Shown: positions 44,101 through 52,355, counted from the first letter of the stretch. The stretch is 64,000 nucleotides of DNA from Nocardioides ganghwensis (GCF_014779655.1 NZ_JACXYX010000005.1:1-64000), one strand, 5' to 3'. Notes: generated by a model not told the origin, from the sequence alone. Translations and numbers: made by a program.

Positions 44101-44565
44101 ATGCGCGCACTCAGCCTCCGCTCCCTGGTCCTGGCCGCCCTCATCGTCCCTGCCCTCGCGGCCTGCTCGGGCGGCGACGGAGATGCTGGAGAGGGGAGCG
44201 GTACGGCGGCGAAGGCCTCGCAGTCCGAGAGCCAGGAGGCTGCCGAGTGGCGCGCCGCGCTCGAGGAGGAGCTGGGCACCGACACGTTCGACTTCGCCGC
44301 GCTCCAGCAGGCCGCGGCCGCAGACTGCGCGCGCACCGACGCCGCGGCGTGGACCGTCGAGCTCGCGCTGAGCGGTGACCTGTCCACCTCGGACCTGACG
44401 CGCGTCGGCCTCGAGCACGCCTGCGAGGACGTCGTGCCGGCCTTCGACGAGGCGGTGGCCACCGTCGAGCAGGCCGCCGACCCGCTCGACCTGGTCTGCG
44501 GACCGGGCGTCGAGCTGCCTGCCGAGGCGGCGCTCACCGCCGACCTCGTCTGCAGCAACCGTTAG
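44101..44565 (+). CDS. small lipoprotein of unknown function
   Basis: The 154-residue precursor has a lipoprotein signal peptide with lipobox ALAAC near residue 22, followed by a Gly/Asp/Ser linker and a helical region with four cysteines. No family is recognised. Its TAG stop overlaps the TAA stop of the convergent cation transporter gene. Confidence 0.75.
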   Translation: MRALSLRSLVLAALIVPALAACSGGDGDAGEGSGTAAKASQSESQEAAEWRAALEEELGTDTFDFAALQQAAAADCARTDAAAWTVELALSGDLSTSDLTRVGLEHACEDVVPAFDEAVATVEQAADPLDLVCGPGVELPAEAALTADLVCSNR

Positions 44566-45560
44566 TCCGGCGCGGGGATCGTGTCGGGCAGGTCGCGCAC
44601 CGGCATCACGACGACGTCGTGGATCTTCCAGTCGAGGTCACGCAGCACGCTGACGGCCGCCTCGAGCTGCTCGAGCGTGGGCGTGTGGCTGGCTGAGGGG
44701 CGTACGAACGCCTCCACGTGGAAGACGTGCCCCTGGTCGCGCACGCGGCTGCGGCTGTCCTCGACCCACGAGAGGTTCGTGAGGGCCTCGTCGACCTGAC
44801 GCGTGAGCGGGTGCGGGCGCTCGTCGTCGTACGTCCGCGCGCGCTCGTCCATCAGCGCGCTCGTGGCATGGCGGAGGTTGGTCCAGCCGTCGTGGACGAT
44901 CGACAGCGAGATGAGCAGCGCGACGCCGGAGTCGGCCCACCACAGCCCCACGCCGATCCCGAGCACGCCCGCGATGGTGCCGGCGGCCGTCATCCAGTCG
45001 GCCTTCTGCATGTCGGCGTCGGCGTAGAGGACCTTGTCGTGCAGCTCCTCGGCGAGCGGGAGCTTCATCCGGCCGAGGACGAACGGGCCGATGCCCGTGT
45101 AGACCATCGCGCCGACCATCAGCCAGCCCGCCCAGAAGGTCTGGCCGAGCAGGTGGACGGTGCCGATGGGCGGGTGCTCGGCACGGACGAGGCCCATCGC
45201 GGACTCGACGGCCAGCAGCAGCCCGACCGCGAGCAGCGCGACCGCGGCCGTCAGGTGGCCGACGCCGGTCGACCGGTGGAAGCCGTACGGGTGGTCGGCG
45301 TCGGGGCGCCGACGGCCGAACCGGACCGCGACCAGGAACGCGAGTGGCGGGACGAGGGCGAGGGTGTCCTCGACCCAGGCCGTCTTCATCGCCTGCGAGC
45401 TGCCGGCCGTCGCGAAGACGACCGCCACGGCACTCGTCATGTAGAGCAGGGTGACGACCTCGAGACGCTTCGCCCGCCGCAGCGCGTGCGCCTGGCTCGG
45501 CGGCAGCTCCGTGTGCCCGAAGTGCTGGCGCGACCCGCCCGGCTCGGCCGCCGGGCTCAC
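44562..45560 (-). CDS. cation diffusion facilitator-like transporter
   Basis: From the GTG at 45560 the 332-residue protein has six helices and the CDF hallmark RRRPDADHPYGFHR between TM2 and TM3, and a cytoplasmic C-terminal domain (about 240-330). The usual metal-binding HxxxD pairs in TM2 and TM5 read WVEDTLAL and DADMQKADWM, so the metal or function may differ from zinc export. It is the last gene of a four-gene operon coupled by GTGA to the solute-binding-like gene. Confidence 0.8.
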   Translation of the reverse strand: MSPAAEPGGSRQHFGHTELPPSQAHALRRAKRLEVVTLLYMTSAVAVVFATAGSSQAMKTAWVEDTLALVPPLAFLVAVRFGRRRPDADHPYGFHRSTGVGHLTAAVALLAVGLLLAVESAMGLVRAEHPPIGTVHLLGQTFWAGWLMVGAMVYTGIGPFVLGRMKLPLAEELHDKVLYADADMQKADWMTAAGTIAGVLGIGVGLWWADSGVALLISLSIVHDGWTNLRHATSALMDERARTYDDERPHPLTRQVDEALTNLSWVEDSRSRVRDQGHVFHVEAFVRPSASHTPTLEQLEAAVSVLRDLDWKIHDVVVMPVRDLPDTIPAPD

Positions 45561-46030
45561 TGGCCACCGCCCGACTCGTCGAGCCAGCGCTCGAGCCGCG
45601 ACTGCAGGGCGTTCTCGCCCATCGGCACCATCATCACGTGCGTCCCGGCGTACGGCCGGGTGAGGCCGACCTCGGAGACCCAGGCGTTGGCCTCGGTGAA
45701 GCCGCCGACGGCGAGGTCGATCTCGCCGTCCTCCAGCAGCCGCACCAGCTCCTCCTCGCCCGCGACGGTCCACTCGACCTCCGCGTCGAGGTCCGCGGCG
45801 AAGCCCTCGACGAGGCGTGGCTCGCGCCCGGTGGGGTCGCCGTCGCCCACCTCGACCCAGCCGGGCCGCGGCGAGGCGCCAGCACGTACGACCCCGTCGG
45901 CACGGATCCGGTCGAGGGTGCCGTCGGGGTCGGCGGGGAAGTCGTCGGGCAGCGGGGAGGTGCCGCAGCCTGCGAGCAGCACGACCGCGGCCACGAGGAG
46001 GAGCAGCCGTCGCAGCATCGGCCCGGCCAT
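45557..46030 (-). CDS. solute-binding protein family 3-like lipoprotein
   Basis: The 157-residue lipoprotein has the lipobox LLAGC at about residue 22, then a short family-3-like periplasmic binding fold (DPDGTLDRIRADGVVRAG, LVEGFAADLDAEVEWTV, DLAVGGFTEANAW). It is shorter than the usual 230-260 residues and lacks the second hinge half, so it may sense rather than transport. No ABC permease is nearby. Confidence 0.75.
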   Translation of the reverse strand: MAGPMLRRLLLLVAAVVLLAGCGTSPLPDDFPADPDGTLDRIRADGVVRAGASPRPGWVEVGDGDPTGREPRLVEGFAADLDAEVEWTVAGEEELVRLLEDGEIDLAVGGFTEANAWVSEVGLTRPYAGTHVMMVPMGENALQSRLERWLDESGGGQ

Positions 46031-46041
46031 CGGTCCGACCC

Positions 46042-47478
46042 TCAGCCCGGGGTGTCCGCCGAGCGCCTGCGCAGCGGCCGCGTCGCCGGACCCTCGAGCA
46101 CCTCGCCGTCGCGCGAGAAGCGCGACCCGTGCAGGGGGCAGTCCCACGTGTCCTCGGCGTCGTTCCACCGCAGCAGGCCGCCGAGGTGCGTGCAGACGCC
46201 GACGACGCCGCACTCGTACGCCTGGGCGGGCCCGCCGGTGCCGGGGAGCCGCTCGCGCACCGTCCGGACCGCGCCGGTGACGAGGGACGCGCCCACGCCG
46301 AGGTTGAAGCGGGCCACCTCGGCGACGCCCGACGGGTGCGGGAGCCTCCGGTGCAGCGGCTTCGCCCACGACGGCTCCGCGCCGAGGATGTCGCCGGAGA
46401 TGGCGCGGGCCGCGACGACCGCCGTGGCCATGCCCCACTTCTCGTAGCCGGTGGCGACGTGGATCCGGCCGCCGCCGCCCGGGAGGTGCCCGATGTACGG
46501 GAGGGCGTCGTGGGTGCGGTAGTCCTGGGCCGACCAGGCGTGCGTCTCGGTGACGCCGTGCCAGTGGCTCCCGGCCCACCTGCGGAGCGCCTCGACGTGC
46601 GCCTGCGCGGAGCGGGTGCGGCCGACGACGTGGCCGCTGCCGCCGACGAGCAGCACCCCGCCGGGCGCGTCGCGCACCGAGCGGGAGTCGCTGCCGGCGG
46701 AGAGGTACATGCCATCCAGGTCCGAGGCGCCCGCGAAGGCCAGCGCGTAGGAGCGCTGCGGCTCGAGCCGCGCGAAGTGCAGCCCGCGGTCGAGGATCGG
46801 GGCCCCGGTCGCCAGCACGAGGTGCCGGGCGCGGACGTCGCGACCGTCCTCGAGGTGCGCGACGGGATCGCCGGAGGTCGAGACCGACCGGACCCGGCGG
46901 CCCTGGTGGATCGTGCCGCCGTGCTCGCGCACCTGCGCGGCGAGGGCGAGGAGCACCTCCACCGCGTCGAGCTGGGCCTGGTCGGCGAGGACGGTCGCAC
47001 CGACGTGCGGGAACGGCACGTCGAGGCGCTCGCGCCACGCCACCGGCAGTCCGAGCGAGCCGGCGACCCGGTGCTCGCGCTCGACGGCGCTGAGCTCGCC
47101 GGTCGTCGCGGCGTACGTCACTGCCGCGCGCCGCTGCGTGGCGACCCCGTGGTCGTCGCAGAACCGCAGCAGCCACTCCATGCCCTCGCGGCTGGCGTCG
47201 ACGAAGGTGCGCGCCGTCGACTCCGACCCGTGCCGCCGGATCCGCGAGAGGTGCGTGCCCTGGAGCAGGGAGACCTTGCCGGTCGTGTGCCCGGTGGTCA
47301 CCGCGCCGACGTGGCGGGCCTCCAGGCAGGCGACCCGCAGGCCGGCGCGCGCGAGCAGGAGCGTCGTGGTCAGGCCGGTGAGCCCGGCGCCGACCACCAC
47401 CACGTCCAGCGGGGCGCCGGGCGCGGGCAGCTCGTCGTCGGGGACCGCCTCGGCGCGGTCGAGCCAGAGGGAGGTCAC
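46042..47478 (-). CDS. FAD-dependent oxidoreductase with C-terminal Rieske [2Fe-2S] domain
   Basis: The 478-residue protein starts with a DAO-type FAD fold (VVVGAGLTGLTTTLLLARA) and ends with a Rieske domain in which CTHLGG and CPLHGSRF supply the Cys-His pairs of the cluster. This architecture belongs to the YhfW-like family of unknown substrate. The GTG start overlaps the stop of the acidic 70-residue protein. It is in the operon with a SigB-type promoter. Confidence 0.87.
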   Translation of the reverse strand: MTSLWLDRAEAVPDDELPAPGAPLDVVVVGAGLTGLTTTLLLARAGLRVACLEARHVGAVTTGHTTGKVSLLQGTHLSRIRRHGSESTARTFVDASREGMEWLLRFCDDHGVATQRRAAVTYAATTGELSAVEREHRVAGSLGLPVAWRERLDVPFPHVGATVLADQAQLDAVEVLLALAAQVREHGGTIHQGRRVRSVSTSGDPVAHLEDGRDVRARHLVLATGAPILDRGLHFARLEPQRSYALAFAGASDLDGMYLSAGSDSRSVRDAPGGVLLVGGSGHVVGRTRSAQAHVEALRRWAGSHWHGVTETHAWSAQDYRTHDALPYIGHLPGGGGRIHVATGYEKWGMATAVVAARAISGDILGAEPSWAKPLHRRLPHPSGVAEVARFNLGVGASLVTGAVRTVRERLPGTGGPAQAYECGVVGVCTHLGGLLRWNDAEDTWDCPLHGSRFSRDGEVLEGPATRPLRRRSADTPG

Positions 47479-47687
47479 GTGTCGGTGGCGGGCCCGGCGG
47501 GGGTGGCCCCGCCCTCGGACTCCCAGCCCTCGTCGCGGCCGGTGTCGTGGGCCGGGTCGTCCTCAGAGTCCGGGGAGGCGTCGGGGGAGGCGTCCGGCTG
47601 GTTCGCCGGGTCGGTGTCCAGGTGGGTCTGCGGGTCGCCCTGGGGATCGGTGGTGGGACCGGTGGTGGCGTCGTCGTGGGCACTCAT
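47475..47687 (-). CDS. short acidic disordered protein, first gene of the Rieske operon
   Basis: The 70-residue protein is rich in Asp, Pro, Thr and Ser (repeated DPxxDP and DASPDASPDS) with no hydrophobic core, so it is intrinsically disordered. GAGGAGACTGACG precedes the ATG. Its stop overlaps the start of the FAD/Rieske gene (GTGA). No family is known to me. Confidence 0.65.
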   Translation of the reverse strand: MSAHDDATTGPTTDPQGDPQTHLDTDPANQPDASPDASPDSEDDPAHDTGRDEGWESEGGATPAGPATDT

Positions 47688-47730
47688 CGTCAGTCTCCTC
47701 GAGGGGTCGGTGGAGCGGAACGTCATCCCC

Positions 47731-47755
47731 GTACCCGCATGTCGACCGCGGATGC
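47731..47755 (-). promoter_or_regulatory. SigB/SigF-type promoter of the Rieske operon
   Basis: Minus strand GCAT-N15-GGGTAC, with -35 at 47755-47752 and -10 at 47736-47731; the first start codon is 43 nt downstream. It faces the plus-strand promoter at 47767-47791. Confidence 0.65.
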
Positions 47756-47766
47756 GTGCGAGGTGC

Positions 47767-47791
47767 GCATGGATCCGCGGTCAAGGGGTAC
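47767..47791 (+). promoter_or_regulatory. SigB/SigF-type promoter with no gene downstream
   Basis: GCAT-N15-GGGTAC on the plus strand. No open frame follows until 48701, and the next gene (47905-48576) is on the other strand, so its product would be a short RNA or antisense RNA. Confidence 0.5.
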
Positions 47792-47797
47792 CTGACG

Positions 47798-47892
47798 TCA
47801 CGCCGGGGTCGTCCCGCCACGACCTCGGCGGCCAGGCGCGAGACCCGCCGGGACCGACCTCCCGTACGCCGTGCGAGGTGGTCCCGGCGGGT
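47798..47892 (+). ncRNA. candidate stress-induced small RNA
   Basis: A transcript from the promoter at 47767-47791 would begin near 47798 and meet the strong hairpin at 47843-47892. There is no start codon with a ribosome-binding site in between. The reading is inferred from promoter and hairpin only. Confidence 0.3.
47843..47892. terminator. strong hairpin downstream of the HAD gene
   Basis: Outer arms of 13 bp (47843-47855 with 47880-47892) continue past one bulged G into 5 more pairs (47857-47861 with 47875-47879), loop 13 nt. It ends the minus-strand HAD transcript and could also terminate plus-strand RNA. Confidence 0.7.
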
Positions 47893-47904
47893 GTCGTACG
47901 CCTC

Positions 47905-48576
47905 TCAGCGTGAGCGCAGCGGGCTGTCCTCGAGGCGGGCCAGGAGGTCGCGCGGGCCGTCGTACACCCAGGACGCACCTGCCGTCCGCAGGCGCTCGGC
48001 GCCGATGCCGCCGCTGCGCACCCCGATGCAGGGGACGTCCGCGGCCTCCGCGGACAGCGCGTCCCACACGGCGTCGCCGACGACGATGGCCTTGCCGCCA
48101 CCGGCCTGCTCGATCGCGAGCTGCACCATGTCGGGCGCGGGCTTGGTGGCGGCGCCGTCGGAGCCGGTGACGACCGCGGCGAGGTGGCGGCGTACGTCGA
48201 GGAGGTCGAGCATCTCGTCGACGAGGTCGGCCTCCGAGGAGCTGGCGACGACGACGCGGTGCCCGGTCCCGACGAGTGCCTCGACCAGCTCGGAGGCGCC
48301 GTCGAGGCCGCAGACGGTCCGCAGGCCGGCGCGGAAGTACTTGTCGTGGAGCTCGCGCACGTCGTCGCCGACGGCGGCCTCGGCCGGGTCGCCGGAGACG
48401 TGGGCGACGAGGCGGTCGCCGCCCATCCCGATGGCCTCGTGGACCCGGACGGCGCTGACGTGGAGGCCGACGTCGTGGAAGGCGGCGTGCCAGGCGGCGA
48501 CGTGCTCGTAGACGGAGTCGACGAGGGTGCCGTCGAGGTCGAGCACGACAACAGGGTGGAGGGGTTCAGCAGTCAC
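47905..48576 (-). CDS. HAD family hydrolase (phosphoglycolate phosphatase-like)
   Basis: From the GTG at 48576 the 223-residue enzyme has DLDGTLVDSVYEH (nucleophile), VVASSSEADL, ATKPAPDMV and VGDAVWDALSAEAA, the four HAD motifs with a C1 cap. A longer frame exists but the GTG sits 8 nt after a GGGTAC -10 box, so the mRNA would be leaderless. Likely a stress-induced phosphatase with unknown substrate. Confidence 0.85.
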   Translation of the reverse strand: MTAEPLHPVVVLDLDGTLVDSVYEHVAAWHAAFHDVGLHVSAVRVHEAIGMGGDRLVAHVSGDPAEAAVGDDVRELHDKYFRAGLRTVCGLDGASELVEALVGTGHRVVVASSSEADLVDEMLDLLDVRRHLAAVVTGSDGAATKPAPDMVQLAIEQAGGGKAIVVGDAVWDALSAEAADVPCIGVRSGGIGAERLRTAGASWVYDGPRDLLARLEDSPLRSR

Positions 48577-48584
48577 GGTCGCAC

Positions 48585-48610
48585 GTACCCCGTGGGGCGG
48601 GGTGGCATGC
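48585..48610 (-). promoter_or_regulatory. SigB/SigF-type promoter of the HAD gene
   Basis: Minus strand GCAT-N16-GGGTAC; -10 at 48590-48585. Only 8 nt separate it from the GTG start. Confidence 0.6.
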
Positions 48611-48700
48611 GTCTCAGTCGCCCCGGCGGGTGTGGTGTGGCCACCGGTGGCAGAGGACCATCGAGGGCTCAGGCAACACCAATGTGATGAGGGGATCGTC

Positions 48701-49363
48701 ATGGAGCTGCTGCCTCAGAGCCGGGAGGCGTTGGACGAGTACGTCACGGCGTCGGTGGACGACGTCGAGGGGCTGCTGCGCGTCATCGAGGGATGGGCCG
48801 TGCGGTCCGTGCCCGACTGCGTGGCGCTGAGCGTGACCCTGCTCGACGAGGACCTGACCTTCACCCTGGTCGACCAGGGTGCGACGCGGCCGCGCGAGGG
48901 TCTCGACGACCGCACGACCGGTCATGACGCGGAGCCGGAGCAGGCGTACGCCCTCGACGAGAGCGGGTGGGCCGACATGGCGCGGGAGGCGGCGTTCGAC
49001 GGGATCGCGAGCACGGTCTCGCTCCCGGTCGTCGAGCACGGTCGGGCGGTGCTCACGATCGACCTGTACGCGTCGACGGCCCACGCCTTCCGCGACCGCA
49101 TCGACGGCCTGGTCGAGGCGCTGGGGGCGTGGCAGGCCGGCGCGGTGACCAACGCGGACCTCAGCTTCGACACGCTGCGCCGTGCGGAGCTGGCCCCGCT
49201 GCGCCTGCGCGAGCAACGCCTCGTCGACGTCGCGATCGGGCTCGTCGCGGCACGGATGGCGGTCACCACGGAGGACGCGGCGACGCTGCTGGACCGGGCG
49301 GCCGAGGAGGCCGGCGTCACCGAGGGCGAGGCCGCGTGCGTCGCCCGGGTGCTGCTCGGCTAG
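48701..49363 (+). CDS. GAF domain protein with C-terminal ANTAR-like region
   Basis: The 220-residue protein has a GAF-like sensor (about 25-150) and a C-terminal helical segment LREQRLVDVAIGLVAARM, which fits the start of an ANTAR domain though the later Trp/Leu positions are weak. GAGGGGAT precedes the ATG. It precedes a LuxR-type regulator by 70 nt. Confidence 0.7.
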   Translation: MELLPQSREALDEYVTASVDDVEGLLRVIEGWAVRSVPDCVALSVTLLDEDLTFTLVDQGATRPREGLDDRTTGHDAEPEQAYALDESGWADMAREAAFDGIASTVSLPVVEHGRAVLTIDLYASTAHAFRDRIDGLVEALGAWQAGAVTNADLSFDTLRRAELAPLRLREQRLVDVAIGLVAARMAVTTEDAATLLDRAAEEAGVTEGEAACVARVLLG

Positions 49364-49399
49364 CCGCGACCGCCCCGGCCACTACCGCACATCGGCCGC

Positions 49400-49424
49400 G
49401 TATGTACCCCGCCCAAGGGGGTAC
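49400..49424 (+). promoter_or_regulatory. SigB/SigF-type promoter of the LuxR-type gene
   Basis: GTAT-N15-GGGTAC with the -10 at 49419-49424 and 9 nt to the ATG. The region also forms the inverted repeat GTACCCC-N7-GGGGTAC. Confidence 0.6.
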
Positions 49425-49433
49425 TGCGGTGCC

Positions 49434-50168
49434 ATGCAACGACCTACTGCCCCCGCCTCGCGCCACGTCAAGGTGGCGATCATGGAGGAGAGCGAGCTCG
49501 TCGTGCACGGCCTGCGCGCCATGCTCGAGCCGCACTCCGCGCTGATCTCCGTCGTGGCCCACCGGGCCGACGGTCCTGCCCCCCTGTGTGACCTCACCCT
49601 CTACGAACCCCAGCGCCGCACCGCCGGCGTTCGCCCGGCCCCGCAGCGGTTCCCGACCCGCATGGTCGCCTTCGGCTGGGACTGCAGCCCGGAGGCCGTG
49701 TCGACCGAGATGTCGCGCGGCGCCGCGGGCTTCGTCAGCAAGTGGCTGCCCGGCCGGCGCCTGGTCTGGGACCTCCTCCAGATCGCCGACGGTCGCACCG
49801 TCGTCGACGCGTGGACCAGCCAGGCCGAGGCGGAGAAGGCTGCCGCCCAGAGCTGGCCGCTGACGCACCGCGAGACCGAGGTGCTGTCGATGATCGCCGC
49901 CGGCAAGGCCAATCGCGAGATCGCCGAGGAGACCAACCTCAGCATCAACTCGGTGAAGTCCTACATCCGCGGCGCCTACTCCAAGATCGAGGTGAGCTCG
50001 CGCTCGCAGGCGGTCCTCTGGGCGATCCAGCACGGACTGCTCATGTCGAGCGAGCCGGAGCCGGCCCGCCCGCCGATGGCCCGCCAGCCGGTGCGCCAGC
50101 CGGTCCGCCAGCCCGTACGCCAGTCGGCCGTCCCGCCGGTCCGGCCCGGGATGCCCGCCGCCCGCTGA
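49434..50168 (+). CDS. LuxR-type response regulator with pseudo-receiver domain
   Basis: The 244-residue protein has a receiver-like domain (about 12-125) and a LuxR/GerE helix-turn-helix (about 140-205: LTHRETEVLSMIAAGKANREI, NLSINSVKSYIRGAYSKI in parts). At the phosphoacceptor position the family DxxLLD reads DLTLYE, so Glu replaces Asp, while the conserved Lys remains (GFVSKWLP). It therefore probably works without phosphorylation. The C-terminus carries tandem RQPV repeats. The stop shares a base with the F420 gene (TGATG). Confidence 0.82.
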   Translation: MQRPTAPASRHVKVAIMEESELVVHGLRAMLEPHSALISVVAHRADGPAPLCDLTLYEPQRRTAGVRPAPQRFPTRMVAFGWDCSPEAVSTEMSRGAAGFVSKWLPGRRLVWDLLQIADGRTVVDAWTSQAEAEKAAAQSWPLTHRETEVLSMIAAGKANREIAEETNLSINSVKSYIRGAYSKIEVSSRSQAVLWAIQHGLLMSSEPEPARPPMARQPVRQPVRQPVRQSAVPPVRPGMPAAR

Positions 50169-51130
50169 TGACCCGCTTCGGCTACTTCCTCTCGTGCGAG
50201 GAGTACGCGCCCGAGGAGCTCCTCGAGCAGGCGCGGCTCGCTGAGCGGGCGGGCTTCGACAGCCTCTGGATCAGCGACCACTTCCACCCGTGGACCAACG
50301 CCCAGGGGCAGTCGCCCTTCGTGTGGTCGATGATCGGCGCGGTCGCCCAGGTGTGCGACCTGCCCGTCACGACCGCCGTCACCTGCCCGACCGTGCGCAC
50401 GCACCCGGCGATCATCGCGCAGGCCGCGGCGACGTCGGCCGTGCTCCTCGGCGAGGGCCGGTTCACCCTCGGCGTCGGCTCCGGCGAGGCGCTGAACGAG
50501 CACGTGCTCGGCGACGTCTGGCCGCACACCGAGCTCCGCCTCGAGATGCTCGAGGAGGCGGTCGAGGTGATCCGCGAGCTGTGGACCGGCGAGGTGGTCT
50601 CCCGCGAGGGACGGCACTACACGGTCGACACCGCGCGCATCTACACGCTGCCCGACGAGCCGCCGCCGATCTACATGAGCGCGTTCGGACCGAAGGCGCT
50701 CGACGTCGCGTGCCGCATCGCCGACGGCTTCATCACCACGCAGCCCGACGCCGAGTCGGTGCAGACGTTCCGGGCCGCCAAGGGGGCCGACGCCCCGACG
50801 CAGGCCGGCTTCAAGGTCGCGTGGGGACCCTCGCGCGACGAGGCGATCGACGCTGCCTACGAGCTGTGGCCCAACTCCGGCGTCCCGGGCGAGCTGGCCC
50901 AGGTGCTGCCCAGCCCGCAGCACTTCGAGCAGGCGAGCGAGCTGGTCACGCGCGAGAAGTTCGCCGAGAAGGGAGCCTTCGGTCCCGACGTCGCCGAGCA
51001 CGTGGAGGCGTACGCGCCGTTCGTCGACGCCGGCTTCGGCGAGGTGTACGTCGCCAACATGGGGCCGCACTACGCCGACATGCTCGCGGCGTACGGCTCC
51101 GACGTCCTGCCGGAGCTGCGCGGACGCTAG
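50168..51130 (+). CDS. LLM class F420-dependent oxidoreductase (F420-dependent glucose-6-phosphate dehydrogenase-like)
   Basis: The 320-residue TIM-barrel enzyme has SLWISDHFHPW, TTAVTCPTVRTHPAIIAQAAA (in parts) and GVGSGEALNEHVLG, a set typical of the TIGR03557/FGD-like group that uses F420. Coupled by one shared base to the LuxR-type gene, so it probably belongs to the same SigB-type transcript. The physiological substrate is uncertain; sugar phosphate or alcohol oxidation is possible. Confidence 0.87.
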   Translation: MTRFGYFLSCEEYAPEELLEQARLAERAGFDSLWISDHFHPWTNAQGQSPFVWSMIGAVAQVCDLPVTTAVTCPTVRTHPAIIAQAAATSAVLLGEGRFTLGVGSGEALNEHVLGDVWPHTELRLEMLEEAVEVIRELWTGEVVSREGRHYTVDTARIYTLPDEPPPIYMSAFGPKALDVACRIADGFITTQPDAESVQTFRAAKGADAPTQAGFKVAWGPSRDEAIDAAYELWPNSGVPGELAQVLPSPQHFEQASELVTREKFAEKGAFGPDVAEHVEAYAPFVDAGFGEVYVANMGPHYADMLAAYGSDVLPELRGR

Positions 51131-51136
51131 GACCGG

Positions 51137-51598
51137 TCAGTCGTCGTACTCGGGGTGGCCCTCGACGTCGGCCGGGCGGGCCTCGTGGCCCTCACGCCCG
51201 CGGGTGCGGCGCAGCTCCTTCATCTCGGCCTCGAAGACGTGGCGCTGCCCCTCCATGAGCTCGTCGAGCGCGCGCTGGTGCAGGCCCTTGGTGCGGGCGT
51301 AGAAGCCGTCGTCGAAGGCCTCGACCATCTGGAACGACCACATGCCAGGCAGCGGGTTCTGGCCGAGGACGTCGCGGTCCATCGCGTCGGCGATGTCCGT
51401 GTGCCCGGCCTCGCGCACCAGCTCCTCGGCCTCTTCGAAGGTGCTCTCGGCGCTGCCCATGAGGCGGTGGAAGGCGTAGAGGTGGCCGCGGGCGTCCTCG
51501 ACGTGGTCGAGGGCGGCCGACAGCTTGCCGACGGCCTCGACGGTGGCGTCGGTGACCCCTGCGGGGCGGCGGTGCTCGGGGGAGGGCTGGTCGCTCAT
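51137..51598 (-). CDS. conserved hypothetical actinobacterial protein
   Basis: The 153-residue protein is alpha-helical and charged (VGKLSAALDHVEDARGHLYAF, ESTFEEAEELVREAGH) with no signal peptide or membrane helix. It likely forms a helical bundle. It converges with the F420 gene 6 nt away and follows the GAF-ANTAR gene in the same direction. I recognise it only as a protein recurring in actinobacteria, with no function known. Confidence 0.72.
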   Translation of the reverse strand: MSDQPSPEHRRPAGVTDATVEAVGKLSAALDHVEDARGHLYAFHRLMGSAESTFEEAEELVREAGHTDIADAMDRDVLGQNPLPGMWSFQMVEAFDDGFYARTKGLHQRALDELMEGQRHVFEAEMKELRRTRGREGHEARPADVEGHPEYDD

Positions 51599-51608
51599 GG
51601 CCCGAGCG

Positions 51609-52355
51609 TCACAGGGTGCTGCCCTGCTGCGCCACCTGCGAAGGGGCGGGGTCGAGCCTCCTGTCCCCGACGGACTCCGGGAGCCGACGAGTGGCGACCA
51701 GCTGCGCCGCGACGTCGCGCAGCTTGATGTTCTCGTGGGAGGAGATCCGCCGGAGCACGTTGAAGGCGCGCTCCTCGTCGAGGTCGTAGCGCTCCATCAC
51801 CATGCCGACCGCCTGCCCGATCACGGTGCGGGTCTCGATGGCGCCGGCCAGCTGCTCGTCGTTGATCGAGCGCGCCAGCGCGACCGCGGACATCGCCGCG
51901 ATGGCCTGTCCGTGCTCGACGTCCTCGTCGGTGAAGGCCGACGGGGTGCGCGAGTAGACGTTGAGGGCGCCCCACGTGCGGTCGGGTCGGGTGAACAGCC
52001 GGAAGCTCAGGCTCGAGCGGATGCCGAGCTCGTCGACCATCACCCGTCCCCACCTCGGCCACCGGGGGTCGGTGGCCAGGTCGTCGACGACGACGATCGC
52101 GTTGCTGCGGATGGCGTCGTGGCACGGGCCCTGCCCCATCTCGTACTGCGCCTCGTCGAGCTCGCGCAGCCGCTCGTTGGTCGCGGCAGGGGTGCGGATC
52201 CGGTCCTTCTCGACCAGGGAGACGCCGACGAAGTCGCACGCGTCGAAGAACTCCGGCGCGATCTCGACCAGGCACTGGAGCGTGCGCGGAGAGTCGGGCT
52301 GGGCGTCCAGGTGTCGCACGGCGTCCACCAGCCGGCGTCCGAACTCGTCGTTCAT
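51609..52355 (-). CDS. GAF-ANTAR RNA-binding regulator
   Basis: The 248-residue protein has a GAF domain (about 12-160, with EMGQGPCHDAIRS and WGALNVYSRTPSAFTDED) and an ANTAR domain (about 170-230, with RTVIGQAVGMVMERYDLDEE and LRRISSHENIKLRDVAAQLV in part). The start at 52355 follows GGAGG. It lies divergent to the alcohol dehydrogenase operon. Confidence 0.88.
   Translation of the reverse strand: MNDEFGRRLVDAVRHLDAQPDSPRTLQCLVEIAPEFFDACDFVGVSLVEKDRIRTPAATNERLRELDEAQYEMGQGPCHDAIRSNAIVVVDDLATDPRWPRWGRVMVDELGIRSSLSFRLFTRPDRTWGALNVYSRTPSAFTDEDVEHGQAIAAMSAVALARSINDEQLAGAIETRTVIGQAVGMVMERYDLDEERAFNVLRRISSHENIKLRDVAAQLVATRRLPESVGDRRLDPAPSQVAQQGSTL

Noticed and set aside
50090..50130. Repeats near the end of the LuxR-type gene as a separate DNA element
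   Set aside because: They encode the RQPV tail in frame and are simply a low-complexity protein end.
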